From NCBI GenBank assembly GCA_035566015.1, contig DATMRS010000008.1:1-64000 (forward strand): a stretch of 64,000 nt of DNA, read 5' to 3'. The position numbers were made by a program, and so were the translations under genes. The notes below the pieces were generated by a model. The model was given only the letters and a program-made list of their open reading frames with translations. It was not told the origin of the DNA and made no database searches. This DNA comes from DATMRS01 sp035566015. GTDB taxonomy: Bacteria > Pseudomonadota > Alphaproteobacteria > Sphingomonadales > Sphingomonadaceae. Position 1 is the stretch's first letter, and each line of letters begins with the position of its first letter. Positions 9,787-18,484 of this stretch are shown piece by piece.

Positions 9787-10170
9787 TCAGGCGCCCGGCC
9801 CGATCATCGCGGGCGGATCGCTGGCCGGGAAACTTTCCTCCAGCGCCTCGTCCAGCGCCTCCTGCTCGCGATTCTTGGCGACGCTCGCGCGCATCCGTTC
9901 GAGTTGCTCGGGCGTCGCCTCCTGCTGGTGCAGCGCCTTCCACTCGGCATAGGGCATGCCATAGACGGCGTGGCGCGCCGCCTCGCGGTCCAGCGTCTCG
10001 CCCGGCAGCTCGGCCGACGCCTCGCTCACCCAGTCGGCAAGGCAGTTGCGGCAGAAGCCGGCAAGGCCCATCAGATCGACGTTCTGCGCGTCGCCGCGTT
10101 TGCGGAGGTGGCGGAGAAGCCGCCGGAACGCCGCCGCGGCAACCGCGTCATCGAGTGTGGGAATGGTCAT
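9787..10170 (-). CDS. DUF1244 protein with C-terminal SFPASDPPA tail
   Basis: This 127-residue protein has an N-terminal DUF1244 block (FRRLLRHLRKRGDAQNVDLM then GLAGFCRNCLADW, with two Cys). The function of that family is unknown. The last 30 residues (DEALEESFPASDPPAMIGPG) carry the short SFPASDPP motif often found alone at the ends of small alphaproteobacterial proteins. The two parts look like a fusion. An SD-like GGAG lies about 10 nt before the ATG. It is divergent from pyk. Confidence 0.85.
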   Translation of the reverse strand: MTIPTLDDAVAAAAFRRLLRHLRKRGDAQNVDLMGLAGFCRNCLADWVSEASAELPGETLDREAARHAVYGMPYAEWKALHQQEATPEQLERMRASVAKNREQEALDEALEESFPASDPPAMIGPGA

Positions 10171-10265
10171 GGCTTTACTCCATCCTTGATCTGTCGCGCA
10201 TAAGGCCTAACGACGGGCCACCCCGTTTCGCGCCAACCCGCCCCACTCTACGCAAGAGGATCATC

Positions 10266-11723
10266 TTGGCCATTCAGATCGCGCCCCGCAGCCGCAAGGT
10301 CCGCGTTCTCGCTACCCTCGGCCCGGCGAGCTCCAGCCCCGAGATGATCCGCCGCCTGTTCGTCGCCGGCGCGGACGCCTTCCGCATCAACATGAGCCAC
10401 GGCAACCACGCCGACAAGGTGGCGCTGATCGCCGCCATCCACCAGGTGGAGAAAGAGGTCGGCCGGCTGGCGACGATCCTGTTCGATCTGCAGGGGCCGA
10501 AGCTGCGCGTCGGCAGCTTCGCGCAAGGGCTGGTGCAACTGCATGCGGGCGAGGATTTCGTGCTCGACACCGATCCCGCGCCGGGCGACGCCGGCCGCGT
10601 CCGCCTGCCGCACCGCGAGATATTCGAGGCGGTGGAACCAGGCACGCGGCTGCTGATCGATGACGGCAAGCTGGTGCTGCGCGTGACGCGCGTCGCGCCC
10701 GACCGGATCGACACGACGGTGGAGGTCGGCGGGCCGCTGTCCAACAACAAGGGCGTGAACGTGCCCGACGTCGTCGTGCCGCTGCCCGCGCTGACGACGA
10801 AGGACCGCAAGGATCTGAGCTTCGCGATCGAGCAGGGGGCCGACTGGATCGCGCTGAGCTTCGTCCAGCGGCCCGAGGATGTTGCCGAGGCGCGGCGGCT
10901 GATCGGCGGCAAGGCGTCGCTGCTCGCCAAGATCGAGAAGCCCGCCGCGGTCGATCGGCTGGAGGAGATATTGGAGATCGCCGACGCGGTGATGGTCGCG
11001 CGCGGCGATCTGGGTGTCGAGCTGCCGCCCGAGGACGTGCCCGCGATCCAGAAACGTATTGTCGAGACGGCGCGGCGGATGGGCCGCCCCGTGGTGGTCG
11101 CGACGCAGATGCTCGAATCGATGATCAAGGCGCCGACGCCGACGCGCGCCGAAGTGTCCGACGTCGCCACCGCCATCTATGACGGGGCGGACGCGATCAT
11201 GCTGTCGGCCGAATCGGCGGCGGGCGACTGGCCCGAAGAGGCGGTGGCGATGATGAACCGGATCGCGATCGCGGTGGAATGCGATCCCAGCTATTCGGCG
11301 CGCATCCACTTCACCGAGACGCTACCCGATCCGACAACGGCCGATGCGCTGGCGGGCGCCGCAGCCGCGATCACGCGCACCGTTTCGGCCGCCGCGATCA
11401 TCTGCTTCACCAGCTCGGGCTCGACCGCCAGGCGCATCTCGCGCGAGCGGCCGTCGGTGCCGCTTCTCGTCCTGACGCCGAAGCTGGCGACCGCGCGGCG
11501 GTCCGGTCTGCTCTGGGGCGTCCACGCGGTCCGCACGCAGGAGATAGGCAGCTTCGAGGAAATGGTCGGCAAGGCGAAGCGCATGGCGCTGCGCCACGGC
11601 CTCGCCAGGCCGGGGGATCGCATCGTCATTATCGCCGGCGTCCCCTTCGGCACGCCCGGGGCGACCAACGTCCTGCACGTCGTCCGCGTGATCGGCGACG
11701 AACTCAGGAATCATTCGGGCTGA
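10266..11723 (+). CDS. pyk: pyruvate kinase
   Basis: This 485-residue glycolytic enzyme makes pyruvate and ATP from phosphoenolpyruvate and ADP. Visible motifs include RVLATLGPASSSPEMIRRL, FRINMSHGNH, the catalytic-Lys region LLAKIEKPAAVDRL, the metal site VARGDLGVELP and QMLESM. The start is TTG 10266-10268, supported by AAGAGGA 6-7 nt upstream and by homology beginning just after it. No ATG or GTG fits, and the longer frame upstream reads through the divergent gene. It converges on the AI-2E-type gene 13 nt away. Confidence 0.95.
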   Translation: MAIQIAPRSRKVRVLATLGPASSSPEMIRRLFVAGADAFRINMSHGNHADKVALIAAIHQVEKEVGRLATILFDLQGPKLRVGSFAQGLVQLHAGEDFVLDTDPAPGDAGRVRLPHREIFEAVEPGTRLLIDDGKLVLRVTRVAPDRIDTTVEVGGPLSNNKGVNVPDVVVPLPALTTKDRKDLSFAIEQGADWIALSFVQRPEDVAEARRLIGGKASLLAKIEKPAAVDRLEEILEIADAVMVARGDLGVELPPEDVPAIQKRIVETARRMGRPVVVATQMLESMIKAPTPTRAEVSDVATAIYDGADAIMLSAESAAGDWPEEAVAMMNRIAIAVECDPSYSARIHFTETLPDPTTADALAGAAAAITRTVSAAAIICFTSSGSTARRISRERPSVPLLVLTPKLATARRSGLLWGVHAVRTQEIGSFEEMVGKAKRMALRHGLARPGDRIVIIAGVPFGTPGATNVLHVVRVIGDELRNHSG

Positions 11724-11726
11724 AAG

Positions 11727-11746
11727 CGCCGGCCGCTCAGCCGGCG
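11727..11746. terminator. GC-rich hairpin between convergent pyk and AI-2E genes
   Basis: The arms CGCCGGC (11727-11733) and GCCGGCG (11740-11746) form a 7-bp perfect stem with a 6-base loop. It overlaps the stop codon of the minus-strand gene and lies just after the pyk stop. There is no T-tract, so intrinsic termination is uncertain. Confidence 0.45.
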
Positions 11747-12795
11747 GCGTCTTCGGCGGCGTTTTCCGATTGCTGTTCCAGCAGCACCTTGATCATCGCG
11801 ACGATCGGATCGGCGAGCGCCAGCCCCAATATGCCGAAGAGCGCGCCGAACAGAAGCTGCGCGCCAAGGACGAGCGCGGGCGGCAGGTCCACCGAGCGCC
11901 GGGCCACCATCGGCACGACGACATAGCCGTCGAACGTCTGGACGAGCAGATAGACGACCACCGCGCCGATGCCCGTCTCCACGCCCGCCGAAAAGCCGAC
12001 GAGCACGATCAGCACGCCCGAGACGATTGCCCCGATATTGGGCAGGAAGGCGAGCAGGCCGGTAAGGATGCCGAGCAGCAACGCCATCGGCACGCCGACC
12101 AGTTCCAGCGCGATCGCGACCAGCACGCCCTCGACCGCCATGCCGAGCAGGCGCCCCGCCATCAGCCGGCGCAGCGTATAGCCCATGCGCTCGGCCGTTT
12201 CGTAGAAATCGGCGCGCCGCTCCATCGGCAGCATCCAGGCGATGCCGCGTTCATAGAGGCGTGGCTCGGCGGCGATGAACAGGCCGATCACGATGATCAT
12301 CGCAAGGCTCGACACCGCGCCAATCGCGGTGCCGACGGCGGCCGTCACCTGGCCGAGCGATCCCATGATCTGCCGCCCGATCTCACCCCCGCTGCCGGGT
12401 GGCATGAAGCCGATCGCGTGCGCCCAGCCAAGGAATTGCTGCACCTGCGCGGTGACGACGACGCGGAGCGCCTCCGCCTGCGCCATGATCTGCGAACCGG
12501 CGAAATAGAAGGTCCAGACAAGGAAGCCGAGCGCGCACAGGCCGACGATCGCCAGCCGCCAGCCGCGCCCGATCGGCAGCACCCGGCCGAGCAGCCGCGC
12601 ACCGCCGTCGAGCATGGCCGAGAAGACGAGCCCGCCGACGATCAGCAGCAGCGGCTGCGAAAGGAACCACAAGGCGACGAACATCGCCGCGACGCCAAGC
12701 CAGATGATCGCCCGCTTCAGCTCGCGTATCGTCGCCGCATCGCGGAAATCGGACGGGCCGGGCTCCTCGGCCGGGCGCACCACCCGATCGCTCAT
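11737..12795 (-). CDS. AI-2E/PerM-family membrane transporter
   Basis: This 352-residue inner-membrane protein has about seven to eight transmembrane helices, for example AIIWLGVAAMFVALWFLSQ, LLIVGGLVFSAML and LLLGILTGLLAFLPNIGAIV. The last segment contains the PNIG family motif. Members include TqsA (AI-2 export) and sodium/proton antiporters; the substrate here is unknown. I start at ATG 12793-12795 (MSDRVVRPAEEPG), which overlaps the lepB stop. It is the last gene of the pyrE operon. Confidence 0.88.
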   Translation of the reverse strand: MSDRVVRPAEEPGPSDFRDAATIRELKRAIIWLGVAAMFVALWFLSQPLLLIVGGLVFSAMLDGGARLLGRVLPIGRGWRLAIVGLCALGFLVWTFYFAGSQIMAQAEALRVVVTAQVQQFLGWAHAIGFMPPGSGGEIGRQIMGSLGQVTAAVGTAIGAVSSLAMIIVIGLFIAAEPRLYERGIAWMLPMERRADFYETAERMGYTLRRLMAGRLLGMAVEGVLVAIALELVGVPMALLLGILTGLLAFLPNIGAIVSGVLIVLVGFSAGVETGIGAVVVYLLVQTFDGYVVVPMVARRSVDLPPALVLGAQLLFGALFGILGLALADPIVAMIKVLLEQQSENAAEDAAG

Positions 12796-13745
12796 CGGCC
12801 CTCGTGCGCCGGGCGCAGGCTGGTGCCCGCGCGCGATCCGCGCATCGCCGTGAACCAGCTTATCGGGTTCCACAGCCGCGAAGTCCCGTCGAGCGAGAAG
12901 GTGATGAATTCAGCGCGGCCGCCGAGATTCTCGACCGGCACGGGGCCGCCCAGCCCGTTTTCCTCCTCGGGAACCCGGCTGTCGGCCGACTGATCGCGAT
13001 TGTCGCCCATCAGGAATACCTCGCCCTCCGGTACGGTTACGGGCGCCATATTGTCGACCTGATAGGCGCCGAGATCGATCGTGTCGTAGGTCGCGCCATT
13101 GGGCAAGGTTTCGCGAACCAGCGGCATTTCGCAATAGCGCTTTCCGTCGGCCTCGGTGACGCGCAGCGCGGCGACCTCCGCCGTGTCGCACGGCACATTG
13201 TCGTCAAGCGGGATCATCGCGGGCCCGAGTCGCCGGCGCTTCACCGGCACGCCATTCAGGATAATCGTGCCGTTGCGCATCTCGATCCGGTCCCCCGGCA
13301 GGCCGATCACGCGCTTTATATAATCGGTATATTCGTGCGGCGGCTTCACGATCACGATGTCGCCGCGCTCGGGCAGGCGGCCGAACAGGCGGCCGGGAAT
13401 GAAGGGGATGTGCAGATAATCGGTCTGGCCGGCGAGATGGCCGAGCCACAGGCCGATCCGCCCCGGCACCCGTGTGATGCTGGGCGACACATAGGACCAG
13501 CCATAGGGATATTTGGTCACGACCAGGCGATCGCCCTTGATGAGCGTCGGCATCATCGATTCGGAGGGAATGTAGAAGGGCTTGGCGATGAAGCTGTGGA
13601 AGGCGAGCACCGCGACGATCAGCCAGAAAAGGCTTTTGGCCTCGCCCCACCAGTTGGTGCCGCGCTTCTCCGCCGTGGCGGGAGCGGGGGCTTCGGACGT
13701 CGCGGGCTGTGGCAGGTCGGTCATCGTCGTGTCGCGATCGCCCAC
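12792..13745 (-). CDS. lepB: signal peptidase I
   Basis: This 317-residue membrane serine protease removes Sec signal peptides. One N-terminal helix (about 37-52, SLFWLIVAVLAFHSFI) is followed by the catalytic domain. Ser63 in PSESMMPTL and Lys144 in DYIKRVIGLPGD form the Ser-Lys dyad, and box E is GDNRDQSADSR. The start is GTG 13743-13745, chosen because AAGGAG sits 8-9 nt upstream, whereas ATG 13722-13724 seven codons in has no SD. It is followed by a 4-base overlap with the AI-2E-type gene. Confidence 0.95.
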   Translation of the reverse strand: MGDRDTTMTDLPQPATSEAPAPATAEKRGTNWWGEAKSLFWLIVAVLAFHSFIAKPFYIPSESMMPTLIKGDRLVVTKYPYGWSYVSPSITRVPGRIGLWLGHLAGQTDYLHIPFIPGRLFGRLPERGDIVIVKPPHEYTDYIKRVIGLPGDRIEMRNGTIILNGVPVKRRRLGPAMIPLDDNVPCDTAEVAALRVTEADGKRYCEMPLVRETLPNGATYDTIDLGAYQVDNMAPVTVPEGEVFLMGDNRDQSADSRVPEEENGLGGPVPVENLGGRAEFITFSLDGTSRLWNPISWFTAMRGSRAGTSLRPAHEGR

Positions 13746-13758
13746 GCGATCTTCTCCT

Positions 13759-14160
13759 TCAGAGGCTGCGCGCGTAGAGAATGACGAACGCCTGCGCCCA
13801 GGGATGATCGTCTGTCAGGGTGAGGTGGATATCCACCGCGTGGCCCGGCGGGGTCAATGCGTCAAGCCTTGCCCGCGCGCCGCCGGTCAGCCTCAGCGTG
13901 GGCGCGCCCGAAGGGGCGTTCACCACGCCGATATCCTTCATGAACACCGATTGGCGAAAGCCCGTGCCGACGGCTTTCGAAAAGGCCTCCTTGGCGGCGA
14001 ACCGCTTGGCGTAGGTAGCGGCGCGGGTGAAGGGACGCGACTCCGCCTTCGCCCGCTCGACATCGGTGAAGACACGGGTGACGAAGCGATCGCCGAATCG
14101 ATCGAGCGACGCCTGTATCCGCTCGATACTGCACAGGTCGGAGCCGATGCCGACGATCAC
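13759..14160 (-). CDS. acpS: holo-[acyl-carrier-protein] synthase
   Basis: This 133-residue protein transfers 4'-phosphopantetheine from CoA to acyl carrier protein. The signature MIVGIGSDLCSIERI contains the Mg-binding Asp8, and YAKRFAAKEAFSKAVGTG holds the conserved Glu and Lys. It starts with GTG at 14158-14160. It lies 19 nt after pdxJ and 13 nt before lepB, which matches the frequent pdxJ-acpS-lepB arrangement in alphaproteobacteria. Confidence 0.96.
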   Translation of the reverse strand: MIVGIGSDLCSIERIQASLDRFGDRFVTRVFTDVERAKAESRPFTRAATYAKRFAAKEAFSKAVGTGFRQSVFMKDIGVVNAPSGAPTLRLTGGARARLDALTPPGHAVDIHLTLTDDHPWAQAFVILYARSL

Positions 14161-14179
14161 GGCCGCGCCGAACGTGCCG

Positions 14180-14920
14180 TCATCGTGCGCCGTCCATCAG
14201 CGCGCGCATCCGGGCGACGCTCGCGGCGAGGCCGGTGAACAACGCCTCGCCGATCAGGAAATGGCCGATATTCAGCTCCGCCAGTTGCGGAACGGCGGCG
14301 ACGGGCACGACATTGTCGAAGGTAAGGCCATGGCCGGCATGCGGCTCGATCCCGTTCTTCACGGCGAGGGCGGCGGCATCTGCCAGACGGCGCAATTCCG
14401 CCGCGCGTTCCTCCCCTTCGGCATGGGCGTAACGGCCGGTATGGAATTCGACCACCGGGGCCCGCAATCGCATCGCGGCTTCGATCTGCGCCGGCGTCGG
14501 CTCGATGAACAGGCTGACGCGAATGCCGGCGTCGAGCAGACGGGCGACCACCGGCGCGAGCTGGTTATGCTGCCCGGCCGCGTCGAGGCCGCCCTCGGTG
14601 GTGCGCTCCTCGCGCCGTTCGGGAACGATGCAGGCGGCATGCGGCCGATGACGGAGCGCGATCGCCAGCATCTCGTCGGTCGCGGCCATTTCGAGATTGA
14701 GGGGGAGGGCGATCGTGCCCATCAGCCGGTCGAGATCGTCGTCGGTGATATGCCGCCGATCCTCGCGCAGATGTGCGGTGATGCCCTCGGCGCCCGCCTC
14801 GGCCGCCAGCAGCGCGGCGCGCACCGGATCGGGATGATCGCCGCCGCGCGCGTTGCGGATCGTCGCGACATGATCGATGTTGACGCCAAGCCGCAGCCGG
14901 GCGGGCGAAGGCGGCGTCAC
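14180..14920 (-). CDS. pdxJ: pyridoxine 5'-phosphate synthase
   Basis: This 246-residue TIM-barrel enzyme condenses 1-deoxyxylulose 5-phosphate with 3-amino-1-hydroxyacetone phosphate to make PNP, a B6 vitamer. The conserved blocks are LGVNIDHVATIRNARGG, ITAHLREDRRHITDDD, NLEMAATDEM, VPERREERTTEGGLD and HAGHGLTFDNV. The start is a GTG overlapping the pyrE stop (GTGA). Confidence 0.97.
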   Translation of the reverse strand: MTPPSPARLRLGVNIDHVATIRNARGGDHPDPVRAALLAAEAGAEGITAHLREDRRHITDDDLDRLMGTIALPLNLEMAATDEMLAIALRHRPHAACIVPERREERTTEGGLDAAGQHNQLAPVVARLLDAGIRVSLFIEPTPAQIEAAMRLRAPVVEFHTGRYAHAEGEERAAELRRLADAAALAVKNGIEPHAGHGLTFDNVVPVAAVPQLAELNIGHFLIGEALFTGLAASVARMRALMDGAR

Positions 14921-15510
14921 GCGCTGATCGCCGCGGCGCGGCTGCCCGGCTTGATCGCGGGCAGCGCCGCCAGTTCGGGCGGCAGCGCATCGGCCTCATA
15001 GCTCGGCACGTCGAGTCGAATCAGCGGATAGAAGGGGACGCCCAGATCGGCCGTGCCGTTGGACCGGTCGACCAGCGCGGCCGCCGCGATCACCTCGCCC
15101 CCCGCCGCCTCGACCGCGGCGATCGCCTCGCGCGAGGAGAGGCCGGTGGTGACGACATCCTCCATCAGCAGCACTTTCTGCCCCGGCTGGACGCGAAAAC
15201 CGCGCCGGAGTTCGAACGTGCCGGTCGGCCGCTCGACGAAGAGCGCGTCGAGGCCGAGCGCTCGGCCCATCTCATGGCCGGCGATGACGCCACCCATCGC
15301 CGGCGAGACGACCAGATCGAGTCGCGCCTTCACCTTGTCGGGGATCTTGCGCGCCAGGGCGGCTGCCAGCCGACTCGCGCGCGCGGGATTCATCAGAACG
15401 CGGGCGCATTGCAGGTAACGCGGGCTGCGCCGGCCCGAGGAAAGAATGAAATGTCCCTCCAGAAGCGCCTCCGCCGCCCGAAATTCGGCCAGCACCTCGT
15501 CGTCGGTCAT
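14917..15510 (-). CDS. pyrE: orotate phosphoribosyltransferase
   Basis: This 197-residue enzyme makes OMP from orotate and PRPP in pyrimidine synthesis. The PRPP-binding motif is VLLMEDVVTTGLSSREAIAA, and ILSSGRRSPRYLQC is the substrate loop region. I start at ATG 15508-15510 (MTDDEVLAEF) with GGGGA just upstream; an in-frame longer form up to 15591 has no family support. It leads the operon pyrE-pdxJ-acpS-lepB and is divergent from the oxidase genes. Confidence 0.93.
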   Translation of the reverse strand: MTDDEVLAEFRAAEALLEGHFILSSGRRSPRYLQCARVLMNPARASRLAAALARKIPDKVKARLDLVVSPAMGGVIAGHEMGRALGLDALFVERPTGTFELRRGFRVQPGQKVLLMEDVVTTGLSSREAIAAVEAAGGEVIAAAALVDRSNGTADLGVPFYPLIRLDVPSYEADALPPELAALPAIKPGSRAAAISA

Positions 15511-15593
15511 CACATTCCCCATTTTTTGCGTGACCGCCAGATAGGTCGCCTGGCGGCGCGGTTCAACCGCCGGAAATTCCTGTGCCAACATGC

Positions 15594-15622
15594 TTGAGAC
15601 GTGCGAACCTCGGGCCTATAAG
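15594..15622 (+). promoter_or_regulatory. sigma-70-type promoter of the cytochrome oxidase operon
   Basis: The -35 element TTGAGA (15594-15599) and -10 element TATAAG (15617-15622) are separated by exactly 17 nt. Each differs from consensus at one base. The predicted start lies about 55 nt ahead of the subunit II start codon. Confidence 0.75.
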
Positions 15623-15682
15623 GCGCGCGTCCGAGAAGACCGATAGAGCCAGCCGCGCGTGAAATGCGGCGCTTACGGGGGT

Positions 15683-16729
15683 ATGATGAAGACGTTGAAT
15701 AAGATTTTGATGGCTGCCGCGCTGATCGCCGCGCCGGCCGTCGCGACGGCGCAGGCCCCGGCTACGGCCACGCCGACCCCCGTGGAAGCGGCGGCGACTC
15801 AGGTCCCGGCACCGGCGACGACTCCGGCGGCCGATGCGACGGCGGCGGCTCCCGTCCCTGCCGGCATCACGCACATGGCGCCCGATCCGAAGATCGGCCA
15901 GCCCGTTCCCGGCGGCTGGTTCCCCCAGGCGCAGGCGACCGCGGTCGGCGAGCAGGCGCTGTGGATGCATGACGTCGTCCTCATGCCGGTGATTACCGGC
16001 ATCACCGTCCTCGTCCTCGTGCTGCTCGCCTGGGTGGTGATCCGCTATCGCGCGAAGGCGAATCCGGTGCCGTCGCGCACCGCGCACAATACGGTGATCG
16101 AGGTGGCCTGGACGCTCGTTCCGGTCATCGTGCTGATGCTGATCGCGGTGCCCTCGATCAAGCTGCTCGCCCGCCAATATACGCCGCCCAAGGCCGATCT
16201 CACCGTCAAGGTGATCGGCAACCAGTGGTATTGGACCTACGAATATCCCGATAATGGCGACTTCACGTTCGATTCGAACATGCTGCGTGAGAAGGCGGAC
16301 CTGACGCCGGCGGAAATCAGCAAGGGCGCCCGCTATCGCACCGATGCCGACGGCCCCCGCCTGCTCGCCGCCGATGAGCGCATGGTCGTACCCGCCGGCG
16401 CGGTGGTGAAGGTGATCGTCACGTCGAACGACGTGATCCACAGCTTCGCGGTTCCTGCTTTCTGGACGAAGATGGACGCCGTGCCCGGCCGCCTGAACGA
16501 AACCTGGTTCAAGGTCGAGAAGCCGGGCGTCTATTTCGGCCAGTGTTCGGAGCTTTGCGGCCCCAAACATGGTTTCATGCCCATCGCGATTGAGGCTGTC
16601 TCGAAGGAGAAGTTCGCGCAGTGGGTAGCTTCCAAGGGCGGCACGATGCCCGGCGCGGCATCGTCCGGCACCGCCCCCGCGGCGACGGGCGCACCCGCCA
16701 CCACAACCCAGCCCGCGTCGACGAACTGA
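15683..16729 (+). CDS. ctaC: cytochrome c oxidase subunit II
   Basis: This 348-residue aa3-type oxidase subunit receives electrons from cytochrome c. A signal peptide (MMKTLNKILMAAALIAAPAV) is followed by an Ala/Pro/Thr-rich stretch, two transmembrane helices (about 104-126 and 145-165) and the periplasmic CuA domain. The CuA ligands are in DVIHSFAVP and CSELCGPKHGFM. WYWTYEYPD is the aromatic electron-entry site. Paired ATGs at 15683 and 15686 are equally possible starts after GGGGGT, and the GTG at 15659 is less likely. A Pro/Ala/Thr-rich tail follows the domain. Confidence 0.95.
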   Translation: MMKTLNKILMAAALIAAPAVATAQAPATATPTPVEAAATQVPAPATTPAADATAAAPVPAGITHMAPDPKIGQPVPGGWFPQAQATAVGEQALWMHDVVLMPVITGITVLVLVLLAWVVIRYRAKANPVPSRTAHNTVIEVAWTLVPVIVLMLIAVPSIKLLARQYTPPKADLTVKVIGNQWYWTYEYPDNGDFTFDSNMLREKADLTPAEISKGARYRTDADGPRLLAADERMVVPAGAVVKVIVTSNDVIHSFAVPAFWTKMDAVPGRLNETWFKVEKPGVYFGQCSELCGPKHGFMPIAIEAVSKEKFAQWVASKGGTMPGAASSGTAPAATGAPATTTQPASTN

Positions 16730-16740
16730 GGCCCCTTCCG

Positions 16741-18387
16741 ATGACTGATACTACTGCAACCGCCGCTCACTTTCAGGCACATGACGATCATTCGCATGAG
16801 CATGATGCGGAGCATAAGCCGGGCTTTTTCGCGCGCTGGTTCATGTCCACGAACCATAAGGATATCGGGACCCTCTATCTGATCTTCGCGATTATCGCCG
16901 GCATCGTCGGCGGTGCGATTTCGGGCATGATGCGGCTCGAACTCGCGGAGCCGGGCATCCAGTATCTTCAGGCCTGGTCGGGCGAGCAGGGCGATGCCGC
17001 GCTCCACTTCTGGAACGTGATGGTCACCGCGCATGGCCTCACGATGGTCTTCTTCGTCGTCATGCCGGCGATGATCGGCGGGTTCGGCAACTGGTTCGTG
17101 CCCCTGATGATCGGGGCGCCGGACATGGCCTTCCCGCGCATGAACAATATCAGCTTCTGGCTGCTCATTCCCGCCTTCACGCTCCTCATGGGCTCGATCT
17201 TCGCGGGCGGCGCGGGCACGGGCTGGACGCTCTATGCGCCCCTTTCCACCTATGGCGAGCCGGGCCCGGCGGTCGACATGGTCATCCTGTCGATCCATAT
17301 CGCGGGCGCGAGTTCGATCCTGGGCGCGATCAACTTCATCACGACGATCTTCAATATGCGCGCGCCGGGCATGACGCTGCACAAAATGCCGCTGTTCGTG
17401 TGGTCGATGCTCGTCACCACCTTCATGCTGCTGCTGGCGCTGCCGGTGCTCGCGGCCGCGCTGACCATGCTGCTCACCGATCGCAATTTCGGCACCACCT
17501 TCTTCGATCCGGCGGGCGGCGGTGATCCGATCCTGTACCAGCACCTCTTCTGGTTCTTCGGCCATCCCGAGGTGTACATCATGATCCTGCCGGGCTTCGG
17601 CATGATCAGCCAGATCGTCGCGACCTTCTCGAAGAAGCCGGTGTTCGGCTATCTCGGCATGGCCTATGCGATGGTCGCGATCGCGGTGGTCGGCTTCGTC
17701 GTGTGGGCGCACCACATGTTCACGGTCGGCCTCAGCGTGAACACGAAGATGTACTTCACCGCCGCGACGATGGTGATCGCGGTGCCGACAGGCATCAAGA
17801 TCTTTTCGTGGATCGCGACGATGTGGGGCGGATCGATCAGCTTCAAGACTCCGATGGTCTGGGCGATCGGCTTCATCTTCATGTTCACGATCGGTGGCGT
17901 GACGGGCGTCGTGCTCGCCAATGGCGGCATCGACACCTACATGCAGGACACCTATTACGTCGTCGCGCACTTCCACTATGTGCTGTCGCTTGGCGCCGTC
18001 TTCTCGCTGTTTGCAGGCTTCTATTACTGGTTCCCGAAGATGACGGGGCGCATGTACAGCGAGGTCCTCGGCCAACTCCATTTCTGGATATTCTTCATCG
18101 GCGTGAACGTGCTGTTCTTCCCGATGCACTTCCTGGGGCTCGATGGCATGCCGCGGCGTTATCCGGACTATCCGGACGCGTTCACCTACTGGAACAGCAT
18201 CGCCACCCATGGTTATGAGATCATGGCGCTCGGCATGGTGTTCTTCTTCGTGAACGTCATCTGGTCGCTGCTGGCCGGCAAGAAGGCGCCGGGCAATCCG
18301 TGGGGCGAGGGCGCCACGACGCTCGAATGGACCCTTCCGAGCCCGCCGCCGTTCCACCAGTTCGAGACGCTGCCGCGTATCGACTGA
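16741..18387 (+). CDS. ctaD: cytochrome c oxidase subunit I (aa3 type)
   Basis: This 548-residue catalytic subunit has twelve transmembrane helices. The family A1 residues are present: the heme-a region HFWNVMVTAHGLTMVF, the D-channel Asp in GAPDMAFPR, the HPEVY block with the CuB His-Tyr pair and the key Glu, WAHHMFTVG, the K-channel Lys in PTGIKIFSW, and the heme ligands in VAHFHYVLSLG. The N-terminus is His/Asp-rich before the first helix. It starts 11 nt after ctaC. Confidence 0.98.
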   Translation: MTDTTATAAHFQAHDDHSHEHDAEHKPGFFARWFMSTNHKDIGTLYLIFAIIAGIVGGAISGMMRLELAEPGIQYLQAWSGEQGDAALHFWNVMVTAHGLTMVFFVVMPAMIGGFGNWFVPLMIGAPDMAFPRMNNISFWLLIPAFTLLMGSIFAGGAGTGWTLYAPLSTYGEPGPAVDMVILSIHIAGASSILGAINFITTIFNMRAPGMTLHKMPLFVWSMLVTTFMLLLALPVLAAALTMLLTDRNFGTTFFDPAGGGDPILYQHLFWFFGHPEVYIMILPGFGMISQIVATFSKKPVFGYLGMAYAMVAIAVVGFVVWAHHMFTVGLSVNTKMYFTAATMVIAVPTGIKIFSWIATMWGGSISFKTPMVWAIGFIFMFTIGGVTGVVLANGGIDTYMQDTYYVVAHFHYVLSLGAVFSLFAGFYYWFPKMTGRMYSEVLGQLHFWIFFIGVNVLFFPMHFLGLDGMPRRYPDYPDAFTYWNSIATHGYEIMALGMVFFFVNVIWSLLAGKKAPGNPWGEGATTLEWTLPSPPPFHQFETLPRID

Positions 18388-18404
18388 AGCTGAAGGCACC
18401 AGAC

Positions 18405-18428
18405 GCTACCCGGCGAACGCCGGGTAGC
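18405..18428 (+). terminator. perfect hairpin between ctaD and ctaB
   Basis: The arms GCTACCCGGCG (18405-18415) and CGCCGGGTAGC (18418-18428) form an 11-bp perfect inverted repeat around AA. There is no T-run after it. It probably acts as an attenuator or mRNA 3'-end stabiliser that lowers assembly-gene expression relative to the abundant subunits I and II. Confidence 0.6.
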
Positions 18429-18484
18429 GCGCGGGCGGGGCGCCACCCTGCGACACCGGATCCGGCCACGGCCGGACGAATAGT

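Noticed and set aside
16531..18399. 622-codon minus-strand open frame opposite ctaD
   Set aside because: It is the antisense shadow of a highly conserved gene in GC-rich DNA and has biased His/Arg/Asp/Glu composition without any domain.
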